Origin: Chitinophaga sp. CF418
GTDB lineage: Bacteria; Bacteroidota; Bacteroidia; Chitinophagales; Chitinophagaceae
Assembly (NCBI RefSeq): GCF_900142925.1
Contig: NZ_FRCN01000003.1
Coordinates: forward strand, 89,300 to 153,299
DNA: 64,000 bases
Direction of reading: 5' to 3'
Within the stretch, counting starts at the first letter, position 1. Every line of letters begins with the position of its first letter. Position numbers and translations under genes: made by a program. The notes under the pieces were generated by a model that saw only the letters and a program-made list of their open reading frames with translations, had not been told where the DNA came from and made no database searches. Below, piece after piece: positions 55,662 through 64,000 of the stretch.

Positions 55662-58600
55662 ATGAAAAAGAGAATCTTTTACACACTCCTTGTTGTATGG
55701 ATGCCTGCACTGTTTGTCCAGGCACAAACACAAGTTCCGAGGGTGCCGGGAAGCCCGTTTCCGCTTTCAGCCGTACCCGACACCTTATTCCTTACATCTG
55801 AGAATTATGCAGCTTCCGAAAAGATAGCCCTGCAAACCCTGATGGGAGTTCTTGCACAAACGAAGCCCGCTATCCTGAGAGACATTTCCGGTCACCGTAC
55901 ATTGGTAGAAAATGCCGGTGTAAAGATCAATGACACTTACTACACCAATTTCTCCGGCCTGCTCACCCGCTTTGCCAGCAGACTGTCAGGCTACATCCTA
56001 TGTAATCAGAAAGACAAATCAACCAATGTCGCTATCTCACTGGCAGGTGTGATGAATGCCGTGGCCATTCCTGCCGACATCGAACAGACTGCCATCAATG
56101 CCGGTCTCACCCGCCTGCTCGATGTACGCACCAGGGATGAAGCCTGGGCATTGGCCAACTATGGTAATCTGTTCAATCAGAAGATAGCTTCTTACCAACA
56201 GAGCGCTGACGACCGTGTATTCTCTCTGGGAGACTATAGCGCTTATACTAAAGCATTCCAGTTCTGGGATAGTTCACCATCCGGTACACTGGCTACCAGT
56301 GTATATAACCGCATGAATAAAGGCGCTACTTTCTTCGGTTGGGGACCAGCGGAATATGAAACAGTGGAACAACTTTCACTGAAGTCCATGAGCATTCTTC
56401 CCTCCGACTGGGCGCCCAATATATCGTCGCTGAGCAACATTCCCGCAAAGTCGAAGACCTTCAAACAGAAAGATCCTATCAAACCTTTTGAGGTGAAAAC
56501 CGGCGTACACACGGTTTGTTTTGTTATTACCGACGGAGATAATGTGCAATGGCTTTTAGGCTCTCACGACAATATCAACAACTGGAACAATCCCGCCCGC
56601 GCACATGTCAACCTGGGCTGGACCATCTCTCCTTCCCTCTCTGAATTGGCACCTGTGGTGTACGAGAAATATGTAGAGAACTGCCTGACCACACCCGATG
56701 GCAGGAACGTACTGATAGCCGGCCCTTCCGGAAGGAGCTATTATTTCCCGGGACGTTATCCGGATGCTGATCTGGAAACCGAGGCAAAACTGCTCAATAG
56801 CTATATGAAACAGGCCGACCTGCGTATTGTCAACATCATTGATGCAGACGACAGCGATAACGATCCGAGCGCCTACCTGAAACAGGATAACATTGACGCG
56901 CTGTTCTATTACAGCTATGGCGCCAACTATACCGGCAGGCATGGACAGATCGACTGGTATAAAGACAAACCATCCATCGGCGGCAGGTACACGCTATGGG
57001 GAACCCTGTCCTCACCGCAGTCACTGGCCAATCAGTTGAACCAGGCATCTACCAATATCAATTCAGCAGATGGTTACAGCCTTGTTTCCGTACATATCTG
57101 GTCAAGGGATGTGGATGATGTACAGGATTGTATCAACCGTCTCGGCCCTAATGTACGTGTAGTGGCGCCCGATGAATTTGTATGGCTGATCCGTAAGAAC
57201 CTGAAAGGATTACCTGTCGGAACTGGCAATGGCCTGAAAGCTGAATACTACAGCGGTTATCATCTCGACAATCTAAAATACCAGCAGACCGATGGTACCG
57301 TAGACTTTGACTGGGGTACCGGCTCTCCTGATCAGGCCCAGTTGGGTAACAACCAGTTCTCAGTTAAATGGGCAGGACAGGTACAACCATTATACTCCGA
57401 ACAATACACTTTCTACGTATACGCTGATGATGGTGTAAAGCTGACTGTGAATGGCCAGCCTGTCATTAACGACTTTGAGACACAGGGTGCTTATACCCGT
57501 AGTGGTACTATTACCTTAACTGCTGGCCAGAAATACGACATTGAGCTGCGGTATGCAGAAGGCAATGGTGATGCATTCTGTCACCTGCAATGGGAAAGTG
57601 CCTCCCAGGCACGGCAGATAATTCCCAGGGCACAGCTCTACAGCAGACCCGATACAAGTAGTGGTCCTGTGACCGTTTATGAGCATGCACAGTACAACGG
57701 CTTCCATGCCGGTCTCCCTATCGGCGCTTACAAACTGGCAGGACTGGAGCTTAAAGGTGTGCTTAATGATGAGATCTCCTCTGTGAAGATTGCTGAAGGT
57801 TATAAGGTGGTACTCTTTGAGCATGAGAACTTTGCCGGCGATTCCATCGTACTGACATCCTCCAGCGCAAACCTGGGAAGCTACTGGAACGACAAAGCCA
57901 GCTCCATTAAAGTACTGGCCAACGGCAATCCCAACCTGGCGGGTTCCTACACGATCAAAAATGTGAATAGTGGTTTGTTCCTCGATGTACGCGGCGGCAT
58001 TGGTGGTATTGGCGATGGAACTCCCATACAATTATGGCATGGTACGGGCGCAGCGAATCAGACATTCACAGTCAAACATCTCGGCGATGGTCGTTACACC
58101 ATTACTGCCTACCACAGTGCAAAATGCCTCGACATTCCACAATCCAGCCTGAATGAAGATGTCAGTCTCTGGCAATGGGCCAACCAGGAAGCTGCCAACC
58201 AGCAGTTCATCGCCGTACAGGCAGATAGCGGTTATTATAAATTCATTTCCGTACTGAGCGGAAAGGTGCTCTCTACTCTCAATGAAAGCACTGCACCGGA
58301 AGCCAAAGTGGTACAACATACTGGTACCGGTCAGCTCTCCGCCAGATGGCAGTTATTGTCCGTTCCCTCTGTTGGTAATGGTAACGGCCTTACAGGTAAT
58401 TACTACAATGGCATGAACTTCGAAACCTTTGTTTTCTCCCGCCTTGATCCAACGATCAACTTTGATTGGGATGAAGGCTCTCCGGGCACAGGTGTCAACA
58501 CTAACGGTTATACGGTACGCTGGACAGGAAAAGTGGAACCCAGATATTCAGGTCAGTATACCTTCTACATCACCAGCGATAATGGCAGACGTTTATGGGT

Positions 58601-59090
58601 CAACAATCAGCTGATCATCGACAAATGGCTGGATGACTGGGATATTGAATACTCCGGCACCATTACATTGACAGCAGGTCAGCAATATGATATCAAACTG
58701 GAATACTTCGAAAACAACGGCGGGGCCAACTGTAAACTATCCTGGTCAAGTGCCTCACAGGGTAAGGAGATCATTCCGAAAAACCAGCTGTATGCAACGC
58801 CTTTGTCATTTACGAACAGTAGTCTGGCCGCTGCATATGAGAAAACTACTACAGGAAAAGATATTGTACTTTATCCTAATCCTGCTGCCACTCATGTCAG
58901 GTTGAAGTTTAGTGCAAAACATGCCAGGATCATCATCTATGATGCATTAGGACGACAGGTAACACCAGCCAGGATCGTTACTTCCGGGCAGGAGATCAAC
59001 ACCGCACACTTACGACCAGGCATGTATCTTATTCAGATCGATATCAATGATGTAAAAACAACCAAGCACCTGGTGAAGAGCGCAGAATAA
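55662..59090 (+). CDS. GxGYxYP-type multidomain T9SS protein
   Basis: Of 1142 residues: signal peptide (1-22, ending VQAQ), a GxGYxYP-type putative glycoside hydrolase domain (about 30-515; FVITDGDNVQWLLG and GPSGRSYYFPGRYP), a PA14 domain (about 523-665), a beta/gamma-crystallin-like domain (about 672-757), a ricin-type beta-trefoil with LDVRGG and CLDIPQ (about 762-905), a second PA14 domain (about 908-1052) and a type IX sorting tail starting YPNPA. Secreted, surface-bound glycan enzyme; substrate unknown. The two PA14 copies are close, GNGL-type starts and EIIPKNQLY/QIIPRAQLY ends. Single gene, 34% of its length is binding modules by this reading. Confidence 0.88.
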   Translation: MKKRIFYTLLVVWMPALFVQAQTQVPRVPGSPFPLSAVPDTLFLTSENYAASEKIALQTLMGVLAQTKPAILRDISGHRTLVENAGVKINDTYYTNFSGLLTRFASRLSGYILCNQKDKSTNVAISLAGVMNAVAIPADIEQTAINAGLTRLLDVRTRDEAWALANYGNLFNQKIASYQQSADDRVFSLGDYSAYTKAFQFWDSSPSGTLATSVYNRMNKGATFFGWGPAEYETVEQLSLKSMSILPSDWAPNISSLSNIPAKSKTFKQKDPIKPFEVKTGVHTVCFVITDGDNVQWLLGSHDNINNWNNPARAHVNLGWTISPSLSELAPVVYEKYVENCLTTPDGRNVLIAGPSGRSYYFPGRYPDADLETEAKLLNSYMKQADLRIVNIIDADDSDNDPSAYLKQDNIDALFYYSYGANYTGRHGQIDWYKDKPSIGGRYTLWGTLSSPQSLANQLNQASTNINSADGYSLVSVHIWSRDVDDVQDCINRLGPNVRVVAPDEFVWLIRKNLKGLPVGTGNGLKAEYYSGYHLDNLKYQQTDGTVDFDWGTGSPDQAQLGNNQFSVKWAGQVQPLYSEQYTFYVYADDGVKLTVNGQPVINDFETQGAYTRSGTITLTAGQKYDIELRYAEGNGDAFCHLQWESASQARQIIPRAQLYSRPDTSSGPVTVYEHAQYNGFHAGLPIGAYKLAGLELKGVLNDEISSVKIAEGYKVVLFEHENFAGDSIVLTSSSANLGSYWNDKASSIKVLANGNPNLAGSYTIKNVNSGLFLDVRGGIGGIGDGTPIQLWHGTGAANQTFTVKHLGDGRYTITAYHSAKCLDIPQSSLNEDVSLWQWANQEAANQQFIAVQADSGYYKFISVLSGKVLSTLNESTAPEAKVVQHTGTGQLSARWQLLSVPSVGNGNGLTGNYYNGMNFETFVFSRLDPTINFDWDEGSPGTGVNTNGYTVRWTGKVEPRYSGQYTFYITSDNGRRLWVNNQLIIDKWLDDWDIEYSGTITLTAGQQYDIKLEYFENNGGANCKLSWSSASQGKEIIPKNQLYATPLSFTNSSLAAAYEKTTTGKDIVLYPNPAATHVRLKFSAKHARIIIYDALGRQVTPARIVTSGQEINTAHLRPGMYLIQIDINDVKTTKHLVKSAE

Positions 59091-59143
59091 GCTGCTATCT
59101 TTGAAATGAGTAAGTTATACTTTGTTTTTCATTAGATCCTGTT

Positions 59144-59225
59144 CGTCAATTGTCCCATCTTTGTGACAAATAACATTGAGTAATATGAGACCATACGTTA
59201 TTTGTCACATGCTTTGTTCAATTGA
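59144..59225. repeat. Inverted repeat spanning the start codon
   Basis: Inner perfect 13-bp arms TGTGACAAATAAC (59162-59174) and GTTATTTGTCACA (59197-59209) plus outer 9-bp arms CGTCAATTG and CAATTGACG, separated on both sides by a 9-nt unmatched bulge, so the two 31-nt arms lie symmetrically around a 22-nt loop that holds the ATG at 59185. The right arm is coding sequence. It can fold over the ribosome site or, in DNA, bind a regulator; it may also be a small inverted duplication. Confidence 0.75.
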
Positions 59226-59871
59226 CGGCAGGATCATTACAGAAAACTGGAAGCCGTTCAAAGGAGTTGAATTGTATGAACAGACAGGAGGAAAACATGA
59301 GAACGCAAATGCCTGGTTTTGTGGAAGAGTAACAATGGAGCAACATTTTGCAGCTGAACTACCCGACTTATCAGGCTTTGAAAAGATACAGGATAAAACA
59401 GATTTCATCGCTGACACCAAAGCAGACTCTTATGCAATAGCCCTCGATGCATCCGGTAAACTGGGATGGGATTCCAACGATCTGGATGGAGACCGCCTGA
59501 TTGTTGTATTAACAGAAAAGGTAACACCTGAATACCTGGGATACCTGCAGTCAAAAGGTATTTCGTACCTGTTTGGCGGCGCAACAGCTGTTGATCTGTC
59601 GCCCATCCTGACAAAGCTGCAACAGCATTTTAACATCAACAAAATAATGCTGGAAGGTGGTGGAGGTGTAAATGGTTCATTTCATGCAGCCGGTCTGATA
59701 GATGAATTCAGCATCCTGTATTATCCCGTTGCGGATGGCACCAGCACGGCTACTTTCAATGATACAGGGCTTCTTACTACTGAAAGCATTCCATACAAAA
59801 ATCTTAAACTGACGCATCTGCAACAGTTGACAGACGATGTGGTATGGCTGAAATACAAAGTTCTCAAATAA
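59185..59871 (+). CDS. RibD C-terminal-type reductase
   Basis: Of 228 residues from ATG 59185 (MRPYVICHMLCSIDG); TTG 59176 in frame is a weaker option. The fold is the dihydrofolate-reductase-like RibD_C domain: CSIDGRIITENW at the start, GRVTMEQHF, and the nucleotide loop LEGGGGVNGSFHAAGLIDEF. Members reduce diaminopyrimidine intermediates or act as general NADPH-dependent reductases; it lacks the deaminase half of RibD, so riboflavin synthesis is not assured. Convergent with the SusD gene. Confidence 0.85.
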   Translation: MRPYVICHMLCSIDGRIITENWKPFKGVELYEQTGGKHENANAWFCGRVTMEQHFAAELPDLSGFEKIQDKTDFIADTKADSYAIALDASGKLGWDSNDLDGDRLIVVLTEKVTPEYLGYLQSKGISYLFGGATAVDLSPILTKLQQHFNINKIMLEGGGGVNGSFHAAGLIDEFSILYYPVADGTSTATFNDTGLLTTESIPYKNLKLTHLQQLTDDVVWLKYKVLK

Positions 59872-59881
59872 GCACGACTAT

Positions 59882-59919
59882 AAAAAAAGCCGCCCCGGAT
59901 AAATCCTGGACGGCTTCTT
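59882..59919. terminator. Bidirectional terminator
   Basis: Hairpin GCCGCCCCGGAT / ATCCTGGACGGC with two mismatches and an AA loop (59889-59914), flanked by seven A on the left and a T-rich stretch on the right, so it ends both the reductase gene and the SusD gene facing it. Confidence 0.8.
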
Positions 59920-59937
59920 ACTATCAAGCCTGCATGC

Positions 59938-61563
59938 TTAATTATAGCCTTCGTTTTGTTTCAGATTGGGATTATTGGCAATCTGCGTGCCTGGAATAGG
60001 ATATACCTCTTTCTTCGGATCATTGGTAGGTGTATGATCCCACCAGGTACCACTGGTAAATCTTCCAAAGCGGATAATATCCGTACGGCGCTTCCCTTCG
60101 AATATAAACTCACGTCCCTTTTCAGCCAGTAATTCATCCATTGTCAGCGTAGCAGTGGTATACGCTGCCTGTGGCCAGTCAGCATCTGTAAATGCTCTCT
60201 TACGGCTTGTATTAATCAGGTCCACCGCTTCCTGGGTGGCAAGACCCTTGTTCTTGCGCATGATAGCTTCTGCTTTATTAAAATAGATCTCTGTCAGTCT
60301 GTAGATCATGAAATGATTCTCACGGTAATTAGGATCGCTCAGACGACCGGTTTTGTACTTATTGAAACGCGCACCACTGTTCTCTTCTCCTTTTGTCATA
60401 CCTCCTGCGCTTGTCTTGTCGCCCTCACTTTCTCTCCTGATGCTGTTCACATAGATAAATGGTTTGCCATTATACTCCTCTGTACCGAGGATAGGCTCGT
60501 TAGTGCCATATTTATACTGCGGACCGAAGAGGAACCACTCTTTCTTCCTCAGGTCATTCTCTGTATACGTATCAAAGAATGTAGGAATTACCACATAACC
60601 ATTGTTACCAGCGTACCCTACATCCAGTGCGGCGCTCATATTACTGAAACCCATCAACACGATCCAGTCCCATACGAAACCACCTTTGTTACTATAGGCA
60701 TACTGAAACAACGCTTCAGGCGCCGTCCTGTTCGTATTTGCAAATGTCTCTGTAAGATTAGGCGCCAGTTTTGGCGTGCCACCCAGTCCACCTGCTTCAC
60801 CACTCAGTATTTTATCACATGAAGCAATACACTCATCCCACATTGTAGTACCGGTCCATTTCTCTGCGTTCAGGTATAATTCTGCCAGCATTGCATAACC
60901 ACCCGTTTGTCCAATCCGTCCTACCAATTCAGGCTTATATGGCAACAGCTGTGGAACATATGTTTCAAGCTCAGTTCTGATAAAATTGAATACCTCTTTC
61001 CTTGGCAGTGTAGCAGGATTGGCCGGCTTACCTACCTGCGTTACCACAGGAATGTTGCCCCAAAGGTCCATCAGCCTGATATAGTGAAAAGCTCTTAACA
61101 CATGTAGTTCTGCCAGTATAGCGGTCATTTCCGCCTTTTCCATACCCAGCTTTGCATAGTCCAGTATTTCCAGGTCTTCAATAGCAGCATTGCAATAACC
61201 AACGCCTGTCCACATACCTACCCAGGCATTACGCATCCTGCCTTCGTTGGTGGTCCAGGTATGATAGTGCTGCCGGATATGATCACCGTTATCATAAGCG
61301 TGACGTCCTTTCTGCGGCCAGGCCACCTGGTCAGAACACATTTCAGCATGATAATAGTAACCGTCTCCACGGATAGGCGCTATCCATGACTGCAGGTGCG
61401 TCATCGGACGCAGTGCAGCCTGCAATACTTCTGTCCTGCTTTTATAAAAATTCTCTTTATAAACGTCGCTGTATATTGTTTCATCCAGTTTTGTACAACC
61501 CATGTCCTGCATTAACAGTAAACCAAATCCACAGCAGTATATTAGCTTTTTAAGATGTTTCAT
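59938..61563 (-). CDS. SusD/RagB-family outer-membrane lipoprotein
   Basis: Of 541 residues. Lipoprotein signal (lipobox MQDMGC, Cys near 23) and a TPR-based SusD-like body: motifs LRAFHYIRLMDLWGNIPV, YAMLAELYLNAEKW, EIYFNKAEAIMRKNKG and FEGKRRTDIIRFG. Surface substrate-binding partner of the TonB-dependent channel encoded upstream in the same operon, 34 bp away. The pair takes up an oligosaccharide or peptide, unidentified; no glycoside hydrolase is linked inside the window. Confidence 0.95.
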   Translation of the reverse strand: MKHLKKLIYCCGFGLLLMQDMGCTKLDETIYSDVYKENFYKSRTEVLQAALRPMTHLQSWIAPIRGDGYYYHAEMCSDQVAWPQKGRHAYDNGDHIRQHYHTWTTNEGRMRNAWVGMWTGVGYCNAAIEDLEILDYAKLGMEKAEMTAILAELHVLRAFHYIRLMDLWGNIPVVTQVGKPANPATLPRKEVFNFIRTELETYVPQLLPYKPELVGRIGQTGGYAMLAELYLNAEKWTGTTMWDECIASCDKILSGEAGGLGGTPKLAPNLTETFANTNRTAPEALFQYAYSNKGGFVWDWIVLMGFSNMSAALDVGYAGNNGYVVIPTFFDTYTENDLRKKEWFLFGPQYKYGTNEPILGTEEYNGKPFIYVNSIRRESEGDKTSAGGMTKGEENSGARFNKYKTGRLSDPNYRENHFMIYRLTEIYFNKAEAIMRKNKGLATQEAVDLINTSRKRAFTDADWPQAAYTTATLTMDELLAEKGREFIFEGKRRTDIIRFGRFTSGTWWDHTPTNDPKKEVYPIPGTQIANNPNLKQNEGYN

Positions 61564-61597
61564 TTCATTACACTTTTTAGTTGTTGCCCTTTTTTAC

Positions 61598-64000
61598 TTA
61601 GAATCCCAGGTTAAGACCTACAGTCCATGAACGTGTTCTCGGATAGAAGCCTCTTGAGTCCACACCAGTAGTGAAACCGGTATCTTCCAGTTCAGGATCA
61701 AGACCATCGTAACCAGTAAACGTTAACAGGTTGCGGCCGGAGATGAACATCCTGAAATTGCGCACGTAAGCAGATTTCAGATTGAAGTTATATCCCAGTG
61801 TAAGGTTGTCCAGTTTTACGAAGTTTCCCTTTTCGATGTAGTAGTCCGAGTACTGTGGATCATCTTTCAGCTGGGCATGTTTCGTGAAGGCGCTGTTAAA
61901 GATGTTGTTCGGCAGATATTTCCTGTTACCAAAGAAGATCTCCTGCAGGTTCAGGATATCAAATCCGAACTTACCCCTGAACAACATGGTCAGATCAAAG
62001 TTCTTATAACGGAAAGTCTGGTTCAGACCAATGTTATACTTAGGCACACCATTACCGATGATAGTCCTGTCGTTCTCATTGATCTGTGATGCAGGCGCTT
62101 TGGAACCGTCAGCTTTGTAGAAAAGCCATTTACCATCTTCTGTGAATCCTGCAAAACGTTTGCCGTAGAAGTTACCTACCTGGCCACCTTCATCAAGACG
62201 GATAGCAGGCCCCATTGCTCCCGGATTTGGAATATCAGCAAAGGTCAGGTAGGTAGCTTTGTACAGCTCATTGGAAAGTTTGGACAACTTGTTGAATTGT
62301 GAGTTAGCAGTAAAGTCAACACTCCACTGGAAATCTTTGGTCATTACAGGTATACCACTGATCAGGATCTCCACGCCATGGTTCCTGATAGTACCTACGT
62401 TGGTGTACAAACCATCCCGGACGAAGGCCGGTTGTTGTGCAGCGTAGTTATATAACAGGTCGCGGGTTTCACGGGAATAGATATCCAGCGCACCACTCAG
62501 GCGGCGGTTTAACAGTTCATAGTCCAGACCGAAGTTCCATTCCAGTTTTTTCTCCCAGCGTAAGTTAGGGTTCGGGTTGCGTGACGCTCCATAGGTCTGA
62601 TAGTAAATACCATTCTGCGGATATAAACCACCTGTACCCAATGTGATCAGAGAGCGGTAGTTAGGAATACCCTGGTTGCCCGTTACACCATAACCAACAC
62701 GTAGTTTCAGGTTATTGATGAAAGTCAGGTCTTTCATGAAAGGCTCCTGACTGATAGTCCAACCCACAGAGGCAGCAGGGAAGCTACCCCATTTGTTATT
62801 GGCGCCAAAGCGGGAGGAACCTTCCCTGCGCAGGATCACCTGTGCGAAGTACCTGTTCTTATAAGCATAGTTCAAACGGCCAAAGAATGCGATAAGAGTA
62901 TTATCTTCCTTGAAGCTGCCCATGCCAGGCCTTGACAAAGCGGTATTGGTAATAGCACTACCTGCGCCAATGTTCCAGTCAAGGAATGCATCGGTAGTAA
63001 AACCATTGTTATTCATATTAAACCGTTCCAGTGTGCTATACTGGTAGCTATACCCTGCTACCGCAGTAATGTTATGAGCACCCCAGCTATGGTCATAGTT
63101 GATGGTAGGGTCCAGTGTTTTTGTCCAGGTCAGGATATTCTCTTTGCTTGCATACCCCATTCCCTGCCAGGAAGTGCCGGGACGCTGTTCCCAGTCATAC
63201 ATCGAGCGGTAATAACGGTCATTGTAATTATCACGCAGATAGGAACCGAACAATGATGCAGAGATATCCCTGGTAATAGCCAGGCTCAATCTGGCATCGC
63301 CGGAGAATGTCTGCTGATCACGCTGACTGAGCCTGTTATGCAGGCGGCCTACCGGGTTGAAAGACTCCTGGATCTCATAGAAACTACCATCAGCCTTATG
63401 AACCGGTGCCGTAGGATTCCAGGCAACAGCCTGTTCAAAATCGCCTGCACCACCACCCAGCAGGTTAGCCTTGTTAAAGTTGGCCACCATATTTACCTGC
63501 ATGGTCAGCTTATTGTTCAAACCCTTCTGGTTGATGTTCAAACGGGCGCCGGCCTGTTTTCTGCCGTTTTCCTTTGCAATACCCTGGAAATCGTTGTAGT
63601 AAAGAGAAGCCCTGTAGTTTGAGCGCTCGCTTCCTCCCAATGCAGAGAAGTTATGGTACTGACTCAGGTTCTCCTTATTCATGATCTCATCATACATATT
63701 GGTAGAACCACCCAGATCAGACTGCGGAGAGATTACCCCTTCCGCGATCTTCTGGCGGAACTCAGCGGCTGTGAGAAAATCAGGTTTCTTGTCGGTATAG
63801 TCTCGCTGGAAGTAAGTATTATACTCATAACGGGGTTCTCCGGCACTGCCTTTCTTTGTGGTGATCAGAATCACGCCCGCATTACCCCTCGTACCATAAA
63901 TAGCGGCAGCAGAACCATCTTTCAGTATGTTGAACGACTCTATATCGTCCTGCTGCAACAGGTCCAGGTTACCACCGGGAATACCATCTATAACGATCAG
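61598..64000 (-). CDS. SusC/RagA-family TonB-dependent transporter, 5' end missing
   Basis: About 800 residues visible and the gene runs past the right edge. The visible N-terminal part is the end of the plug domain: LIVIDGIPGGNLDL near 64000 and SAAAIYGTRGNAGVILITTK, the hallmark of SusC proteins. The rest is a beta-barrel ending GFYPRTRSWTVGLNLGF with a final Phe as usual for outer-membrane proteins. It precedes SusD with a 34-bp gap. Signal peptide, carboxypeptidase-like domain and TonB box are outside the window. Confidence 0.95.
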   Translation of the reverse strand: MIVIDGIPGGNLDLLQQDDIESFNILKDGSAAAIYGTRGNAGVILITTKKGSAGEPRYEYNTYFQRDYTDKKPDFLTAAEFRQKIAEGVISPQSDLGGSTNMYDEIMNKENLSQYHNFSALGGSERSNYRASLYYNDFQGIAKENGRKQAGARLNINQKGLNNKLTMQVNMVANFNKANLLGGGAGDFEQAVAWNPTAPVHKADGSFYEIQESFNPVGRLHNRLSQRDQQTFSGDARLSLAITRDISASLFGSYLRDNYNDRYYRSMYDWEQRPGTSWQGMGYASKENILTWTKTLDPTINYDHSWGAHNITAVAGYSYQYSTLERFNMNNNGFTTDAFLDWNIGAGSAITNTALSRPGMGSFKEDNTLIAFFGRLNYAYKNRYFAQVILRREGSSRFGANNKWGSFPAASVGWTISQEPFMKDLTFINNLKLRVGYGVTGNQGIPNYRSLITLGTGGLYPQNGIYYQTYGASRNPNPNLRWEKKLEWNFGLDYELLNRRLSGALDIYSRETRDLLYNYAAQQPAFVRDGLYTNVGTIRNHGVEILISGIPVMTKDFQWSVDFTANSQFNKLSKLSNELYKATYLTFADIPNPGAMGPAIRLDEGGQVGNFYGKRFAGFTEDGKWLFYKADGSKAPASQINENDRTIIGNGVPKYNIGLNQTFRYKNFDLTMLFRGKFGFDILNLQEIFFGNRKYLPNNIFNSAFTKHAQLKDDPQYSDYYIEKGNFVKLDNLTLGYNFNLKSAYVRNFRMFISGRNLLTFTGYDGLDPELEDTGFTTGVDSRGFYPRTRSWTVGLNLGF

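Noticed and set aside
59205..59420. Minus-strand frames inside the RibD-like gene
   Set aside because: Shadow frames of a clear coding sequence on the other strand.

Overview
This window is most likely from a chitin-degrading member of the Bacteroidota, in or near Chitinophaga. Four things point there: type IX secretion C-terminal domains on two large secreted proteins, a SusC/SusD pair, weak ribosome binding sites with TAnnTTTG-like promoter boxes, and a family-18 chitinase. No genome comparison was possible, so the genus is an inference.

Layout. 1-973 is the decaying trailer end of a CRISPR array whose leader and cas genes lie to the left of the window. 1.0-11.6 kb is ordinary accessory chromosome: secreted chitinase, flavodoxin-fold oxidoreductase, a lipoprotein, an unknown protein, an alginate-lyase-2-fold lipoprotein, an FtsX/MacB permease, a secreted unknown and a CBS-pair protein. 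11.8-26.3 kb is a complete complex I operon, nuoA-B-CD-E-F-G-H-I-J-K-L-M-N, tightly packed with several start/stop overlaps and closed by a strong terminator. 26.4-30.8 kb holds a MarR-type regulator divergent from two small membrane proteins, then an atypical SDR paired with a leucine-rich-repeat protein behind a long inverted repeat.

30.8-55.4 kb reads as an accessory island with a strong history of turnover. It opens with two unusual tRNA-like genes. It contains remnants of a group II intron, a serine recombinase and an IS1182-type element. At five places it carries a short repeat that looks like the 3' end of a tRNA gene followed by a terminator hairpin. The gene cargo includes an endonuclease V with a new N-terminal domain, a GIY-YIG protein, a WG/Sel1 repeat protein, a Crp-like regulator, an NmrA-like protein and a defence block on the minus strand. 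That block contains a four-gene Wadjet-type SMC system (jetABCD), a primase-helicase of the TOTE type followed by three tightly linked unknown small genes, and an AbiEi/AbiEii toxin-antitoxin pair with a perfect 17-bp operator-like inverted repeat.

55.6-64.0 kb returns to glycan-related chromosome: a 1142-residue multidomain T9SS protein, a RibD-like reductase whose start codon sits inside a long inverted repeat, and a SusD/SusC pair with the SusC gene cut by the window end.

The best candidates for something new are the primase-helicase plus three-gene cassette (48.4-53.05 kb), the repeated tRNA-end/terminator element that punctuates the island, the endonuclease V fusion, the SDR/LRR pair, and the start-codon inverted repeat at 59.15-59.23 kb.
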